Part shown: one piece after another, positions 63,550 to 64,000 of the stretch | How the letters are laid out: every line of letters starts with the position of its first letter | Position numbering within the stretch: the first letter of the stretch is position 1 | Assembly (NCBI GenBank): GCA_035048485.1 | Contig: CM068584.1 | Coordinates: 56,669,739 to 56,733,738 of the forward strand | Reading direction: 5' to 3' | DNA from: Pteria penguin | Taxonomy: Eukaryota > Mollusca > Bivalvia > Pterioida > Pteriidae | Length of the DNA stretch: 64,000 nt | Translations under genes and position numbers: made by a program | Notes under the pieces: generated by a model | The model's database searches: none | What the model was told of the DNA's origin: nothing | What the model saw: the letters and a program-made list of their open reading frames with translations, nothing else

Positions 63550-64000
63550 ACCAGAAGTCTCTGTCGAGACTGAAGCTCTACTTGTTTCCTCTTATTATCT
63601 TTTAAAAGGGTGGGACAGCAGCGGGGGAATGTGCCCCTCTTTCAAATCAAGGGGGGGGGGGGGGGGGTATGTTCCGCCCCCTTTAATCTTTAAGATTTTT
63701 TATCATCAAGTAGTTAGAATATCAGTTAAAGTGTGGAAACAAAGCAGTAAAACGCTAGTTTTTCTTCTGGTAACAAAAGGGGCATGAGCCCCCATTCCCT
63801 CTTTTTTCAAAACAGGGGATGGGATGAAGTATTTTTTAACACCCTCCCCCCCCCCCCTTTTCAATATTTTCCAATGTCGGTTCAAGTGTAGAAACAAAGT
63901 ATGCAAACACTAGTTTTTCTTCCGACTAGCTTAATTTTTTTTGCTAGCCATATATACATTTATATATAAATCATTATCCCATTTTTTTTTCATTGCCCAT
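63547..64000. repeat. Dispersed repeat, copy B, runs past the window edge
   Basis: Starts CAACCAGAAGTCTCTGTCG and follows 10095-10490 closely, with longer G (63652-63667) and C runs and a ~60-bp block (GGTAACAAAAGGGGCATGAG and flanks) that copy A lacks. It interrupts the Penelope-like RT. Its other end lies outside the window. Confidence 0.75.

Overview
The window looks like nuclear DNA of a marine invertebrate, most likely a bivalve or related lophotrochozoan. The basis is indirect: AT-rich sequence full of microsatellites, spliceosomal GT..AG signals, four copies of a tRNA-headed SINE, and many eukaryotic mobile-element protein families that I associate with mollusc and cnidarian genomes. 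I found no convincing host gene with an intact multi-exon structure. The window reads as a dense and partly nested collection of transposable elements, mostly decayed.

Layout. 1-382: edge of an unrecognised minus-strand coding exon. 661-5045: Ty3/gypsy-type LTR retrotransposon on the minus strand, cut off inside the reverse transcriptase. It has a 475-bp LTR, a primer-binding site matching tRNA-Leu, and three unusual ORFs before gag (two small zinc-ribbon proteins and one two-helix membrane protein). A second fragment of the same leader region lies at 18491-19432. 5465-6818: long-arm foldback element with a 9-bp target duplication (Mutator-like). 8055-14106: ISL2EU-type DNA transposon with 14-bp inverted termini and an AT duplication. 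Its THAP-DDE transposase gene (plus) and SWIM-YqaJ nuclease gene (minus) have interleaved exons. It is inserted into a hAT-related ORF and interrupted by a repeat that contains a ~146-bp satellite. 14.8-15.5 kb: truncated mariner. 16.6-18.1 kb: uncharacterised ORF flanked by copies of a GTCCGTGATGTTAC motif. 20.3 kb: BEN-like exon. 22560-27344: 4.8-kb CACTA-like element with 330-bp inverted repeats made of ~10-12-bp subterminal repeats, no visible transposase, and nested insertions.

27.3-47.6 kb: remnants of HARBI1-like, CxxCxCxPC-family, BEL/Pao gag, C2H2 and YqaJ-PHD genes, with THAP and SGNH fragments. 47632-60309: a 12.7-kb segment bounded by ~240-bp inverted repeats. It holds a Tpt1-like RNA 2'-phosphotransferase pseudogene, a LINE 3' end, a PHD fragment, a divergent two-gene DDE element, an OTU plus MULE-type transposase cluster, and a 60-bp minisatellite that repeats a 3' splice-site-like signal. 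60.7-64.0 kb: a SINE with a clear target duplication, a Penelope-like reverse transcriptase, and a second copy of the repeat that interrupts the ISL2EU element.

The genes work in self-contained mobile modules: reverse transcriptase with gag and protease; transposase with nuclease; SINEs depending on LINE machinery. Most reading frames carry stops or frameshifts, so present activity is doubtful. The CACTA and foldback elements have well-matched arms and look the youngest.
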